From a virus, in IMG/VR virus record IMGVR_UViG_3300007538_003141, positions 1 through 24,152 of that record: a stretch of DNA of 24,152 nt; one strand, 5' to 3'. The translations under genes were made by a program, and so were the position numbers. This document shows, one piece after another, positions 15,001 through 18,887 of the stretch. Numbering within the stretch: position 1 is the stretch's first letter; each line of letters opens with the position of its first letter. The notes beneath the pieces were generated by a model. The model saw only the letters and a list, made by a program, of their open reading frames with translations. It had not been told where the DNA came from and ran no database searches.

Positions 15001-18000
15001 ACTGTTACACTTAGTGAGGGTGAGGTTGTTGATACAACATAATCTCTATCTTTTACTAATTGAGTTGTAACTTGAACTCCGGCGACAACACGGGTAAGAT
15101 AAACTAATACACCTGTATAATTTGCAGTATCAAAATTGTATATTTGTGTTAACGGATATACAGATTCTTGGAGCGCATTAGCAAACGTATATGAATTTGA
15201 TCTATATGGCGCCTGTGAAGGTAACATATCGCTCCAGAAGAATGATTCTCCTTCTGTTTTATTAGCACTAATCTGTTCTAATGCTGTATCTAGGATATAA
15301 GAAGCACTAAAACGTTGTTCCCAATCAATGTTATTAACAGTGTTAACTAGTATTTGTTTGAATTGAACATATTGATGACTGTTATATTGTAAAGCATCAA
15401 AAATGTTATGCTCGGACTTACGTAAAAATACGCCGGGCAGTACTAGTGACGCAGAGTTTTGAATAATCTTTGTACCGTAAGGAACAAGATTACCTAAATC
15501 TCTAAAGTTGTTTGAGCCAAAAATAGTACCCGTGATATCAGGAGTATTAACAAAAATGTTTTGATACTGTGATCTGATATCACCGATATTAACTTGTGTC
15601 AAGTCTTCATTAAATGGGTTGTTATTTAAGTTGATAGGAATATCATAATAAGCAGTCTTGCTTACTTGGTTACTTAATAACAAGATTTGAATGGGTTGAT
15701 CACCTACAGGCGATGCTTCATCACTTAATGTTACAACTGTTGAATTAGCAGTTGAAGTTACTGTATACTGTGAAGGTAATACGAATTGATTGTTAACGTA
15801 TACTTGAATTCTTGGCCATGATGCGCTTTCTGATTCAGGAATAACCGCAACATCACACGTAAATTGAGGTACGGTCGCTTCTTGATATTCTAGTTCAAAC
15901 ACTTGGTATTGTACTGAAGGGGCAACTGCTGTTTGCCACCCCAATTCACGTGTGAATTCTGTTCGGTCACTATAATTATAAACATAACCAGTATTGACAT
16001 TTTGTGTGATAGGATCGGTGCCGGTTACGTATGAGAACGTGTCTTTGTTTAGTGATACGTCAAAACTTAAGTCACCGACGTTATCGATATTTGAATAACG
16101 TACAGGGAAACCTAAGATAGGATCGTTTGTGCCTGATCCAATTCCGTAAGCAAACAATTTGTTACCGGTAAATGACGTACCGGAATAGTATTCTGCATCG
16201 CCGAATGAGATTCCGTTCTCATCGAACACATCAAATAATGGAGCTTGGTTTACTGTAAGTTTTTGCTGACCCTCGTTCCACTCAGTTCCATCAAACCAGA
16301 AAGTTGAACCCTGATAATTATAACCACGCAGTGCAACAGTTTGATCGTTCTCTTCCACTAATGCATCTTCTGCCGGAGTCAACGTAATGATTGGAGTAGA
16401 ACCAAACGTGAATGATGAGAAACCTACTACCCAGATTTTATTTCTTACGTCTGGATTTGTATCTTGTGTGAATACGATTCTAGCACCTTGGAATAGCGCA
16501 TAATTGTTTACAGTAGTATCGCTACCTACAATTGAAGAATTAGTAGTTGCAGAGAAAGTAGCAGGATCTTGCCAGCTTACAGTTAAAATAGTATTTGTGC
16601 CTGAAACATCAATGCTGTCGATCTGTGTGTTTCTAGGTAATACGTTAGTAGAGTCTGTGATATACATTCCTACTTGGAATGTTGTAAAGATTCCGCTAGT
16701 AGGAATAGTAATAGTTGTAGTAGTCGCACTTGACGCACTAGCAATAACACCGGTATAAGTTGTATAAGTTTCGATATCAGGATAGTACTGCTGTTGATTT
16801 GCAACACGTGTGAATGCATTTGTAGTGCGTGTGTCGATAAAATCTACAGGTGCTTTGGCTGCTGATCCTGAATCAAATAGTTTTAAGTTAGGATAAAACT
16901 CAATGATAGGACGCTTTGCTTTGTTTCTGCCAGTAGCGTAAGTTGTAGTGATCGTAGGATCTTCGTTATACTGTGCAGTTGCATTGATAACATCAATGTG
17001 GAACCATCTGTTTGAACGAGACCATGCGTTATTATTGATAGAGTTTCTAGCAATAGTGATATAATCTGGTTCTACAGGAATAAACAACTCTTGATCAAAA
17101 CGTCCAATATCGTAAGGTAATGAATCGTAGGGAATGTATGTAGAACCAGTGAAGTCTTCTGGACACACTAAGTCCCTAGCTGGAATTAGTTCGATACTAG
17201 TACCAACACCTTCTACGTAATATTCACCTTCTAAGTAACTTGATGGGACAACATCACCGTCAAATTGAACTTTTAATCCGTTAGTAAATTCTACACCGTT
17301 AGTAGAGGTAAAGTTTTGTTTACCTAAAATATCTTCTTCGACATTAAGCGTATTTGTTAGGTTGCTTTCGATTAATCTTATGACACCAACTTTGTTTGGA
17401 TTAGTACCGTCTTGATAATATAAAGTGTCAAGTAGTGAAGACAGATAAGGAATCTCTAGAATCTGACCTAAAGTATTTCTGTAAAACTCTAAACCAACAA
17501 ACTGTGAACCGTAAACTACCGTGATTTTTTCTTCTGTTGGAATATTTCCTGCGGGTAATAAACGGATAGTAGGGTCTGCTGAATCACCAACATAACTGAT
17601 AGAATAAAAGTTTTCGTTTACTACAGTATAGAAACCCTCTTCAAATAAACCTTCGTTGACGTTTGCTACCATAGTACCGGTGTCAGCAGTTAACACCTTA
17701 GTAGAACCAGCAACAGTATCACTAATAGTAAATGTTGTTGGAGAGATAATATCTTTTACATAATAGATAGTATCAACGTCTAGACCACCTAACAGTGGTA
17801 AACCGTCGGGTTGAGTAAATGTTACTGTTTGATTTTCTACTAAGGCACTAGTATCTCCTGAAGCTAATACTAAAGTAGATGTTGTAGTCTGATTAATGGA
17901 CAAAGTAACTGGTGCGACAATAACCGGAGTTTCTAAGTTTTCATCGTAATCTGCTTCATCATAATATGCAGAAACGAACCCGATCTCGTTAGCATCTGCG

Positions 18001-18875
18001 GTGTTGTAGAACATCACTGTTAAACCTTCAAGTGATGTGACACCGTCGATATTTCCTAACTCTGATAATGTTTTACCGTTGATCTCAGAAAATAGTTTAG
18101 TGCTGATTAAATCAACTGTATTGTTTCCTGGAAAAATAAAATCATCTTGTGCGTTTCTGTTAGGAACTGTGAACGTGACAAATCCCTGGTTAGCACCGTT
18201 ATTAGAAACACCTAAGATATCTCTTGTGTTTTTATTACCATCTAATCCTGTGACCCCAGGAACACCTTGAATCCAAAATTGTGTTTCTTGGTTTACTGCA
18301 AATCGATATGTGCCGCCTCGTAACAATGTAATTGTAGGATTGAGAGAACCTGATGCCGCACCTAATGCTCTAATGTTATAAGCATTTGCTGTATCTGTTA
18401 CAACATAATCTGTTTCATTAAAGACTGTAGCAGATGCTACGGTAACAGCAGGAGGCCCGTCAGGCAACCAGTAGTACTGATTGTAGTTAATTAACTTGTC
18501 TAAGTTACTGAACGAATCCCATGAATAAAACTGACTAGTAAACAACTTAGAGTTGTCTGTAGTCACTCCACCTTTTAGTTTGAGAGCATCAATAATACCT
18601 GGGTATGTGATGAAATCTTGCGCTGTGTTTTGATTTTCTTTTAAGAAAACAACACCCGGTGCTAATTGATAATCAGTTCTTGTCTTAGTTGGTTCGGTTA
18701 CGTAGTAATCTTTAGCATTGATTCCATAACCAAGTTTACTACCTACATAACCTTGTAGAGTTTGATTTTTAGGAGGATTGACCAGCTGGTCAAGAGTCGC
18801 TCCTAAAAACTGAGCGTTAGTAGAAGTTTTGAATATGTCTGGTAAAAAATCTAATGTTCTAATTCTGTGGCTCAT
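1..18875 (-). CDS. Giant modular virion/baseplate protein, at least 6291 residues (3' end beyond window)
   Basis: One frame stays open from ATG at 18875 to the left edge, 6291 codons. The phase is the same at both ends and at every point I translated between them, and I met no stop. Order by approximate residue: conserved-looking N-terminus with LPDIFKTSTNAQFLGATLDQ (11-30); a long non-repetitive body with TIKEYNQTYGSYVPNTPTKL and PWEMLGFAEEPSWW (1290-1500); FG-GAP-like repeats (2370-3075); a section with VAHTIRELLP and EVKPYHVVIKDFLF (3540-3640); RG and Gly-Tyr modules (3690-3840); arrays of a Tyr-Tyr-Val module (3900-4750 and 5430-6200); Asp-box repeats (4870-5250); a VNG module at the visible end. 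No signal peptide or membrane segment was seen. It directly follows gp6 with a good ribosome binding site. From memory, segments such as the N-terminal motif resemble very large virion structural proteins of marine T4-like phages, so the family may be known though poorly characterised. Position suggests a baseplate wedge or appendage role (T4 has gene 7 here); this is inference. Confidence 0.9.
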   Translation of the reverse strand, partial: MSHRIRTLDFLPDIFKTSTNAQFLGATLDQLVNPPKNQTLQGYVGSKLGYGINAKDYYVTEPTKTRTDYQLAPGVVFLKENQNTAQDFITYPGIIDALKLKGGVTTDNSKLFTSQFYSWDSFSNLDKLINYNQYYWLPDGPPAVTVASATVFNETDYVVTDTANAYNIRALGAASGSLNPTITLLRGGTYRFAVNQETQFWIQGVPGVTGLDGNKNTRDILGVSNNGANQGFVTFTVPNRNAQDDFIFPGNNTVDLISTKLFSEINGKTLSELGNIDGVTSLEGLTVMFYNTADANEIGFVSAYYDEADYDENLETPVIVAPVTLSINQTTTSTLVLASGDTSALVENQTVTFTQPDGLPLLGGLDVDTIYYVKDIISPTTFTISDTVAGSTKVLTADTGTMVANVNEGLFEEGFYTVVNENFYSISYVGDSADPTIRLLPAGNIPTEEKITVVYGSQFVGLEFYRNTLGQILEIPYLSSLLDTLYYQDGTNPNKVGVIRLIESNLTNTLNVEEDILGKQNFTSTNGVEFTNGLKVQFDGDVVPSSYLEGEYYVEGVGTSIELIPARDLVCPEDFTGSTYIPYDSLPYDIGRFDQELFIPVEPDYITIARNSINNNAWSRSNRWFHIDVINATAQYNEDPTITTTYATGRNKAKRPIIEFYPNLKLFDSGSAAKAPVDFIDTRTTNAFTRVANQQQYYPDIETYTTYTGVIASASSATTTTITIPTSGIFTTFQVGMYITDSTNVLPRNTQIDSIDVSGTNTILTVSWQDPATFSATTNSSIVGSDTTVNNYALFQGARIVFTQDTNPDVRNKIWVVGFSSFTFGSTPIITLTPAEDALVEENDQTVALRGYNYQGSTFWFDGTEWNEGQQKLTVNQAPLFDVFDENGISFGDAEYYSGTSFTGNKLFAYGIGSGTNDPILGFPVRYSNIDNVGDLSFDVSLNKDTFSYVTGTDPITQNVNTGYVYNYSDRTEFTRELGWQTAVAPSVQYQVFELEYQEATVPQFTCDVAVIPESESASWPRIQVYVNNQFVLPSQYTVTSTANSTVVTLSDEASPVGDQPIQILLLSNQVSKTAYYDIPINLNNNPFNEDLTQVNIGDIRSQYQNIFVNTPDITGTIFGSNNFRDLGNLVPYGTKIIQNSASLVLPGVFLRKSEHNIFDALQYNSHQYVQFKQILVNTVNNIDWEQRFSASYILDTALEQISANKTEGESFFWSDMLPSQAPYRSNSYTFANALQESVYPLTQIYNFDTANYTGVLVYLTRVVAGVQVTTQLVKDRDYVVSTTSPSLSVTVGLQPNDIITIKEYNQTYGSYVPNTPTKLGMYPSFVPEVVLDPNYSTPTYMLRGHDGSYTSLYGDYSPEYGLIDFRDQALLEFETRIYNNLKLSTEVPINAYEVLPGFFREGTYSNEDYLRIYSPYFLNWAGQNRINYKTQQGYTSTNEFVYNYTGSGNKLTNTPIYQGYWRGISEFFYGSLQPNIAPWEMLGFAEEPSWWQDRYGPAPYTSTNDILWGDIEAGIIWNNGDPITVDLLKRPGLSKILPVDAQGNLKSPLQAIVGQYTSNTFKREWKVGDIAPAELAYRRSSSYPFDLMKIFALTRPAEFFNLSVDLDNYKYNTEFNQYLVNNRSHLIINDIEVYGNGTAKTSYLNWIVDFEKQQGVDATTSITGLLDNLDVRLIYRLAGYSDKTFLKFFVEKGTPNSNNASLLIPDESYALLLHDNQPMDTIKFSAVVLQLTADGWRVYGNSQSQAYFTVDTPINNGVNTTITVDDASVKLPLNYTSTETEERLIPYGTQFYSTLEVATFLMGYGHWLERKGMVFDNIEYGMEINWEVMVKEFLFWAQTGWENGAILTLNPAAQNLKVFKESEIVQPLTIQQNNFILNQNLYPIALGDLAISRLDTEFNVKTLNSGDTMAYTQFNLSNFEHGVVFDNTTLFNDIIYNLITGLRQNRIFLRGTKTAEWNGTVFASGFILNQDNIQEWNVGTKYTKGMIVTYKNKYWTAIKVIEPSATFRELDWVVTDYDEIQKGLLPNSSTRCYEQTLYYNDNVANLEKDADQLSFSLIGYRPRDYLALVDLTDITQVNVYKNMIKNKGTPNAVSAFKGANLPQGGIDYDVYENWAILSGQFGGTLNGNFVDFRINEALLTGNPAIVSLTNGTPTPGAQQEVPTYGLFNYARPISDPNVLMTTDSEPTTKLYPTAGYVNYDDVKMASYFYSGLANAINNNAIRIPISAFYVRDYVWLANFKERWRVYTWKPVARVIGATPSGSETVITFDKPHGLKKLDPISLIQVDNEINGYYVVTRVNSITEVSINITTERTFSLDGSGLGLTFIDQRVAKPSEIETLDLNEAEFVKNTVWVDEGSNGGWTVYRKSINYQQLKELDRVDGQSFGSAVAYTDRMGYLIGDADAGKVYRYGFNPVTQNYEEDTGSLLTSGPSFGSKIAYSGNLFVISEPTGTPKLHIYTLNDTILTDDIIDYQPAISVASGVGTDIAISKDQNWIYASDPANVRVLAYRRERIPLNAGYFVTGQTYQITEVGTTDFKLIGAVDNKVGIIFVATGPGTGTGSADQITYNTTPYVIDGSADGAILADNFGFSVSTDYNGDTIAIGAPNFTGPGGLTNYGKGWIYSRLVQNVEVQYTSIPDLYQPLELAFTPTATTSNATAVSSNYITVASTTGMNVNDPVVFDGSDFGDSGISPYQVYYIEDIVGSTFSLKLSRSSTTVLALTDDPSITITAYVQSEPLLVSVNGTPVDDDNYAYVGSQLRYYTTVRAGDIVTISSNEFQLLQTVVSNSTDRVGVQLGYDNDMISSANEILFGAPGEIVVDGNFQEDGAVYRFTNGGAKYGTIIGANECLLTANRKLLINGFLVPLANGSNAATVASQINGIGITNVQATATDNKLIISVIDKNLSLVNERLLLQSPETATFTDLGIEVYTNTQVLTAPHAQTRTLFGNTIKFNEFDSVVISAPAGTRFAGTTFDFTDDENLDNDTVFDQNATRFVDQYPNAGAVYMYDYLANYNGSIADPGKFIYAQSCNSLDNNYGFQPMYGTALDFRNNQVVIGTPDLSFADVAGQINVYRNQTGVKDWAVYRESAPVVDIEKIQNSQIYSAETNQTLINLDYLDPMQNKMLGVIRQNIDYVDNIDPARYNADRNRTVSGKVWGSRNEGRLWFDTSNVRWLNYHQNDVVYNSKFWGRVFPGSDVAVYTWVTSNVPPGQYAGPGTVRSTTQFSVESTLNASNVSVPLYSFWVRNTDTINTKIGKTISDINLQIYIRNPRQSGIAYFAPLLPNTFALYNAGSYINANDSVFHVGFGTGQSDDVPHQEFSLIRTDYPDDFLPGLPKLGPQTQNNRPEGLYDRMLDSLAGVDEAGAVVPNPFLPKAVQSGVLARPRQSFFFDRLTGLKNFLQYANDILAQFPIAETRREATYLFATGEFYNTPDYWEYVNWWLPTNNPENQYNNNTKASLNVPVYADLAKLNVALNTLVKVTENGDGKWEMYRFDGAGVWTRVGLENGTIKFKTYLWDYAEGKIGFGDNFFDTSPFDEYPSEETRWIIRALNEQIYIDELVEYRNKSLIILFQYIESETDESQNYLPWLNKTSLIDVAHTIRELLPIENFQSDNQDFLEGYLNEVKPYHVVIKDFLFKYTGSDVYTGDVTDFDLPAQYNTAIQQYVTPELVYTGVDTTSEFSVTSPIWSTPDYSNWFNNYGVTITGQDNYQITTLASYITIGSTFLIVDNAQGFPINGTITIGDEQISYAFVDRALNVLGGLQRGINGTTPVTHIPGDDVYIDLPAVLLLDGGTGYTEPPKVTAYIDTFIYPEPRVEAQLEAVMSVDSVVSVRVIDPGEGYAVLPEIIIDPAQQIFFTNAEINSTLHTIKLFAPNLSTGDIVRYQSDPTGATINRLVDGNWYYVNVLETVPTSIIALYPSYRDAVRQVNRIEFTAGTTDGNFVLNVGARATAISSSYPVRENNTTIRFDRTTFNSQVTDWEAGVFYGSFFAGSYFNSEKVASSSIGLESTQPPIDSILASAQGVVFEISQVENDHQVTWSSFVRRVSETVAANDVVRLNPYDESTGELNSSGSTIGFYVGMPIKFTGAVIGGIVADQVYYVDSIVNITDFTISETAGGSTFALSNATATSAGMSCLVGEVVDTAVLTLNYPGIITATTTTKDINTITIPQSVIGTGGTDGFYIGIPLFFTGDVFGGIIENDVYYVTTVVDSENVTISAEPDPLTATVSATTSGTNIVTVDDTTGFSVNDPIIFNTMVDGSSNPINSYGGIDSGALYYVNEIVSLTELKISTQVNNVPVTLTDVTTGSALLTNQKDTLDLTNATGTMAMNVSLPVSPGQINGQLFSLYDTSAFYTDINSGVLTDALVRTAYATIAGDAIEGTDNRIALSMQDKGTYNFYVNMPVVFNTTQGGITSGTVYYVIEFSDPDDQSTFIEVDCSGTSSTGDLITCLDTSSLWVNMPIIFSGVGLGGIVIGTEYYIKTIDSATQFTITDVAGGSVVSLTTDNGPMTGTGNPFIKVSTTPGGSAVTLTDTNTAMTMTQTPQTTAEFDIGFILGGYRAVISNAGSGYAVTNTITISGNEVGGTSPANDVTLVVNTIDSNGAITSLIIEGDPEDTVYQYYFKVRTPDTVEVYSDPRMTVPVSGIDFPFNGFTTANVTDCTSGTDTITLDSVAGFNDNDAIVFMGTLPNNSIDVEIGETYYIIDIDTITNEIQVSDTPNGSAVNVVTTLALTNLTISKAGSFAFLPEPFYFTQSIVKYLNRVYRCIISNNDTEFVLGKWEELDSGDRVLNALDRVEGYYQPTANMPGFDLTQLFEGIIYPNSVYYGNAFAPEDQFTLDTELQDQPFYPTGVSITSILWNDQYFLSPANLENYSGVIRSATGQSWSINKVSNAPINVTDIVEGNGLYVMTSTNTATPLFRSNDGVTWTTNGWFTPYDALPYDTNPYDSTALSIAAISLRSVDYGNGFFVAAGRGIVQSSDTYVWTERKAYDPVFDVTLYGVKYCVTSGYTGFVAVGKGKRYEYSSGVTELVDTNIVAYSFDDEGQFWQDGPSATPLGFYGIESDGTYMLAVGENGIIYQSNNGGNWVGLREVGCVSVNEPLDILNVISTEGFASGASVSVTDSFAGLTAGDTYYVDVISSTQVKLYTDAGLSSLVTLTADTIPLQARLYHKDPTLQHTLLDIKYANSIWMAVGEDGQIQTSSDRVNWTQQTSGTVKTLRGITFNQDESLWVVVGDDNTIIQSDDDGITWTSSSFFTVQQPIYDVQGAEFPYGYGPEELVPGLIKDNLTMTVTTRPGTNWDVTQYSHTGYNVASVVLYPQEEFQTVYSFEEILQHPAQISLQVIDPATELGTGLATSEYTVDWPNKIITLDSPLQFSPMQALRIDVYEVGNGNQLVKACSDTYPIREMEETGFDDIYLNCNYSASIFQGSGVIRTGSHSIEVEAIATDANGDTITFVDVSNFVANDPITFQGVVFGGIADETTYYVKTISTATNSITVSETYNTLTGLAGPTKALTTATGSMICNIQTGTGTVWTDPVVNHNGQRLVLGKTNTISRTKASNNAITTGTTAGLIVGSRIIFAANMFGSDITPNQYYYINSIVDGNEFTISETLGGPTLTLSDASGISSYVTNDYAIGIQPNGQQAKLVLAAPGSYNNEDDYFVFSLFGETAGTQYGYTLPEIAEFTGDGSTSSFTLPNFCGDDNPTHAIVEIDGLRQTISRYTINSGSNTILFNSPPANGAKISVLTYNNTERQYFTSQYGISGISGGAFTAITVTDTVHSEVPYDAGDYDATSAETPYTSETVVAGSFVPDVVYQISDLGTTTDWNVVAGTSGITYNVGDIFTAVDAGSGDGEADTVISALDELYDYLVCTDTSTLVVDEPIVFSSPALGGLTGGFTYYVLQIINSTVFTISTTPGGTPVTVTDDTGSMTGTSNAITVAPISNILTEINNPLAETRATATSSTGNEITFNSTTGFIVDQTVILKGTGFGNLVPGTVYFVESVIDSTTATLKDATGTQVTVTNASGNLITIVGGNDTARITTSVPHAYADDQLAAIDGCVGASELNGNNYYVKVIDQYRFDIYTQPWDPAVSAVNYPVVGVTEWVSGGYTWRQGTFFITTTTASATATSTNYITVNSTADLVANTPVIFTQQGQEAGATLLGGIEQGVTYYVKQVISNTEFTIGLTRDATTAVSLTNDSGIMNVTQWEQTNVERLWVTVNGYRVPNSKLRMREDNEVSILTEVIPGDVVIITSMIPHSTPDEEIYLDIVNTAGEESIYRADVHQSRTWLTQPIYDLST
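3..285 (-). other. VNG-type module at the left window edge (giant protein continues)
   Basis: The last visible residues contain RLWVTVNGYRVPNSKLRM, a V-I-P-G-D-V-V-I-I-T strand, then ADVHQSRTWLTQPIYDLST. A related module lies near 10600-10680 (LLVSVNGTPVDDDNYAYVGS with RAGDIVTIS), and a looser one near 15740-15840 (RIQVYVNNQFVLPSQYTVTS). The frame is open through base 3, so the protein extends beyond the window. Confidence 0.55.
300..2600 (-). repeat. Array 1 of Tyr-Tyr-Val modules in the giant protein
   Basis: Six copies have their Tyr-Tyr-Val type codons at 2436-2444, 2103-2111, 1194-1202, 897-908 (VYFV), 681-689 and 381-389. The clearest are GGIADETTYYVKTISTATNS, ALGGLTGGFTYYVLQII and LLGGIEQGVTYYVKQVISNT. 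A full unit runs from a T-S-x-x-N-x-I-T strand through PVIF, the YYV core and the SGIM-like end, about 240 bases. The array lies in the visible C-terminal fifth, as expected for a distal stalk or fibre-like part. Confidence 0.75.
1335..1490 (-). repeat. GTTD-type module, copy near the visible C-terminal end
   Basis: The protein reads VVYQISDLGTTTDWNVVAGT followed by a V-G-D-I-F-T-A strand and GSGDG. It matches a second copy at 11185-11335 (TYQITEVGTTDFKLIGA, then GIIFVATGPGTGTGSA). This is a separate small module family from the Tyr-Tyr-Val type. Confidence 0.6.
3130..4262 (-). other. Asp-box (BNR-like) repeat region, candidate seven-bladed beta-propeller
   Basis: Seven Asp-box-like elements end in Trp: RSATGQSW (4236-4259), RSNDGVTW (4110-4133), QSSDTYVW (3939-3962), SFDDEGQFW (3750-3776), QSNNGGNW (3633-3656), TSSDRVNW (3270-3293) and QSDDDGITW (3144-3170). 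Several are preceded by a strand such as YMLAVGENGIIY, WMAVGEDGQI or LWVVVGDDNTII. This matches sialidase, YCF48 or BNR-type propeller blades. A Tyr-Tyr-Val module (codons 3486-3494) is inserted between elements five and six. No sialidase active-site residues were identified, so a binding or scaffold role is more likely than an enzyme. T4 gp7 also carries a propeller-like region, which is of interest given the gene position. Confidence 0.65.
4640..7200 (-). repeat. Array 2 of Tyr-Tyr-Val modules in the giant protein
   Basis: Copies of a roughly 80-residue module are recognised by a GG-I/L-x-x-G-x-x-YYV core followed by an FTIS-like strand and a T-x-x-x-G-x-M end. Tyr-Tyr-Val/Ile codons lie at 7173-7181, 6582-6590, 6270-6278, 6051-6059, 5625-5633, 5448-5456 and 4782-4790; a degenerate YYF is at 5022-5030. 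Clear examples are GGIVADQVYYVDSIVNITDF and GGIVIGTEYYIKTIDSATQF. Copies have diverged at both DNA and protein level, so they are old rather than recent duplications. Similar modules are common in marine phage fibres. Confidence 0.75.
7350..7800 (-). repeat. RG-type and paired Gly-Tyr modules of the giant protein
   Basis: At about 7560-7800 the protein has a module with FPINGTITIGDEQISYAFVD, GGLQRGINGT and HIPGDDV, a type found in many phage fibre proteins. It is followed at 7350-7540 by two linked units, LDGGTGYTEPPKVTAYI and VIDPGEGYAVLPEIII, each with a G-x-GY-x-x-x-P core. These are adhesion or fibre-style beta modules, identified by pattern only. Confidence 0.6.
7960..8265 (-). other. 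Helical, non-repetitive section of the giant protein
   Basis: Residues about 3538-3638 read as helix-prone sequence: TRWIIRALNEQIYIDELVEY, SLIILFQYIESETDE, YLPWLNKTSLIDVAHTIREL, DFLEGYLNEVKPYHVVIKDF, then a TGDVTDFDLP turn. This differs from the beta-rich modules on both sides and may be a folded hub between the propeller and the distal modules. Function unknown. Confidence 0.45.
9650..11760 (-). other. FG-GAP-like repeat region, candidate seven-bladed beta-propeller
   Basis: Seven similar elements occur in order: SFGSAVAYTDRMGYLIGDAD (near 11700), SFGSKIAYSGNLFVISEPTG (near 11560), VGTDIAISKDQNWIYASDPA (near 11400), NFGFSVSTDYNGDTIAIGAP (near 11080), LGYDNDMISSANEILFGAPG with GAVYRF (near 10440), FDSVVISAPAGTRFAGTTFD with GAVYMY (near 9950) and YGTALDFRNNQVVIGTPDLS with INVYRN (near 9720). 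The pattern of FG-x-S, a hydrophobic strand, G-A-P and a final V-Y strand is that of FG-GAP blades of integrin-alpha type propellers. Between elements lie inserted modules: one at 11185-11335 and a VNG and Tyr-Tyr-Ile pair at about 10600-10950. Blade count is by eye; calcium sites were not verified. Confidence 0.6.
11185..11335 (-). repeat. GTTD-type module inserted in the FG-GAP region
   Basis: The sequence TYQITEVGTTDFKLIGA, followed by VGIIFVATGPGTGTGSA, lies between the third and fourth FG-GAP-like elements. Its partner is at 1335-1490. The Gly-Thr-rich end is a good marker for the family. Confidence 0.6.
14377..14995 (-). other. Non-repetitive conserved-type core of the giant protein
   Basis: Residues about 1294-1500 hold distinctive, aromatic-rich segments: TIKEYNQTYGSYVPNTPTKL, MLRGHDGSYTSLYGDYSPEY, LIDFRDQALLEFETRIYNNL, YLRIYSPYFLNWAGQNRINY, PWEMLGFAEEPSWWQDRYGP and ILWGDIEAGIIW. 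I recall similar segments in marine T4-like virion proteins. The lack of repeats and high Trp/Tyr content suggest a folded core rather than a fibre module. No catalytic motif is visible. Confidence 0.5.
17690..17860 (-). repeat. First, isolated Tyr-Tyr-Val module of the giant protein
   Basis: Residues about 340-395 contain GGLDVDTIYYVKDIISPTTF followed by TISDTVAGSTKVLTADTGTM. This is a near-ideal copy of the module that forms the arrays at the other end of the protein (Tyr-Tyr-Val codons at 17757-17765). A weaker Tyr-Tyr-Val site lies at 17214-17222 (EYYVEGVGTSIEL). The isolated copy suggests the module was inserted here separately. Confidence 0.7.
18420..18875 (-). other. N-terminal conserved-type segment of the giant protein
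   Basis: Residues 1-152 form a compact non-repetitive section: SHRIRTLDFLPDIFKT, FLGATLDQLV, GYVGSKLGYGINAKDYYV, RTDYQLAPGVVFL, DFITYPGIIDALKLKGG, then NYNQYYWLPDGPP. Its Tyr, Asp and Pro-rich style matches the start of large virion proteins of marine T4-like phages as I remember them. It is the best candidate for the part that anchors the protein in the virion, since later segments are modular. No enzyme motif was seen. Confidence 0.55.
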
Positions 18876-18882
18876 CTACTTA

Positions 18883-18887
18883 CCTTT
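18883..18887 (-). promoter_or_regulatory. Ribosome binding site of the giant gene, overlapping the gp6 stop
   Basis: The minus strand reads CTTAAAGGTAAGTAGATG. AAAGG lies 7 bases before the ATG at 18875 and shares bases with the TAA of gp6. This fixes the start of the giant gene and suggests that its translation is coupled to gp6. Confidence 0.75.
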
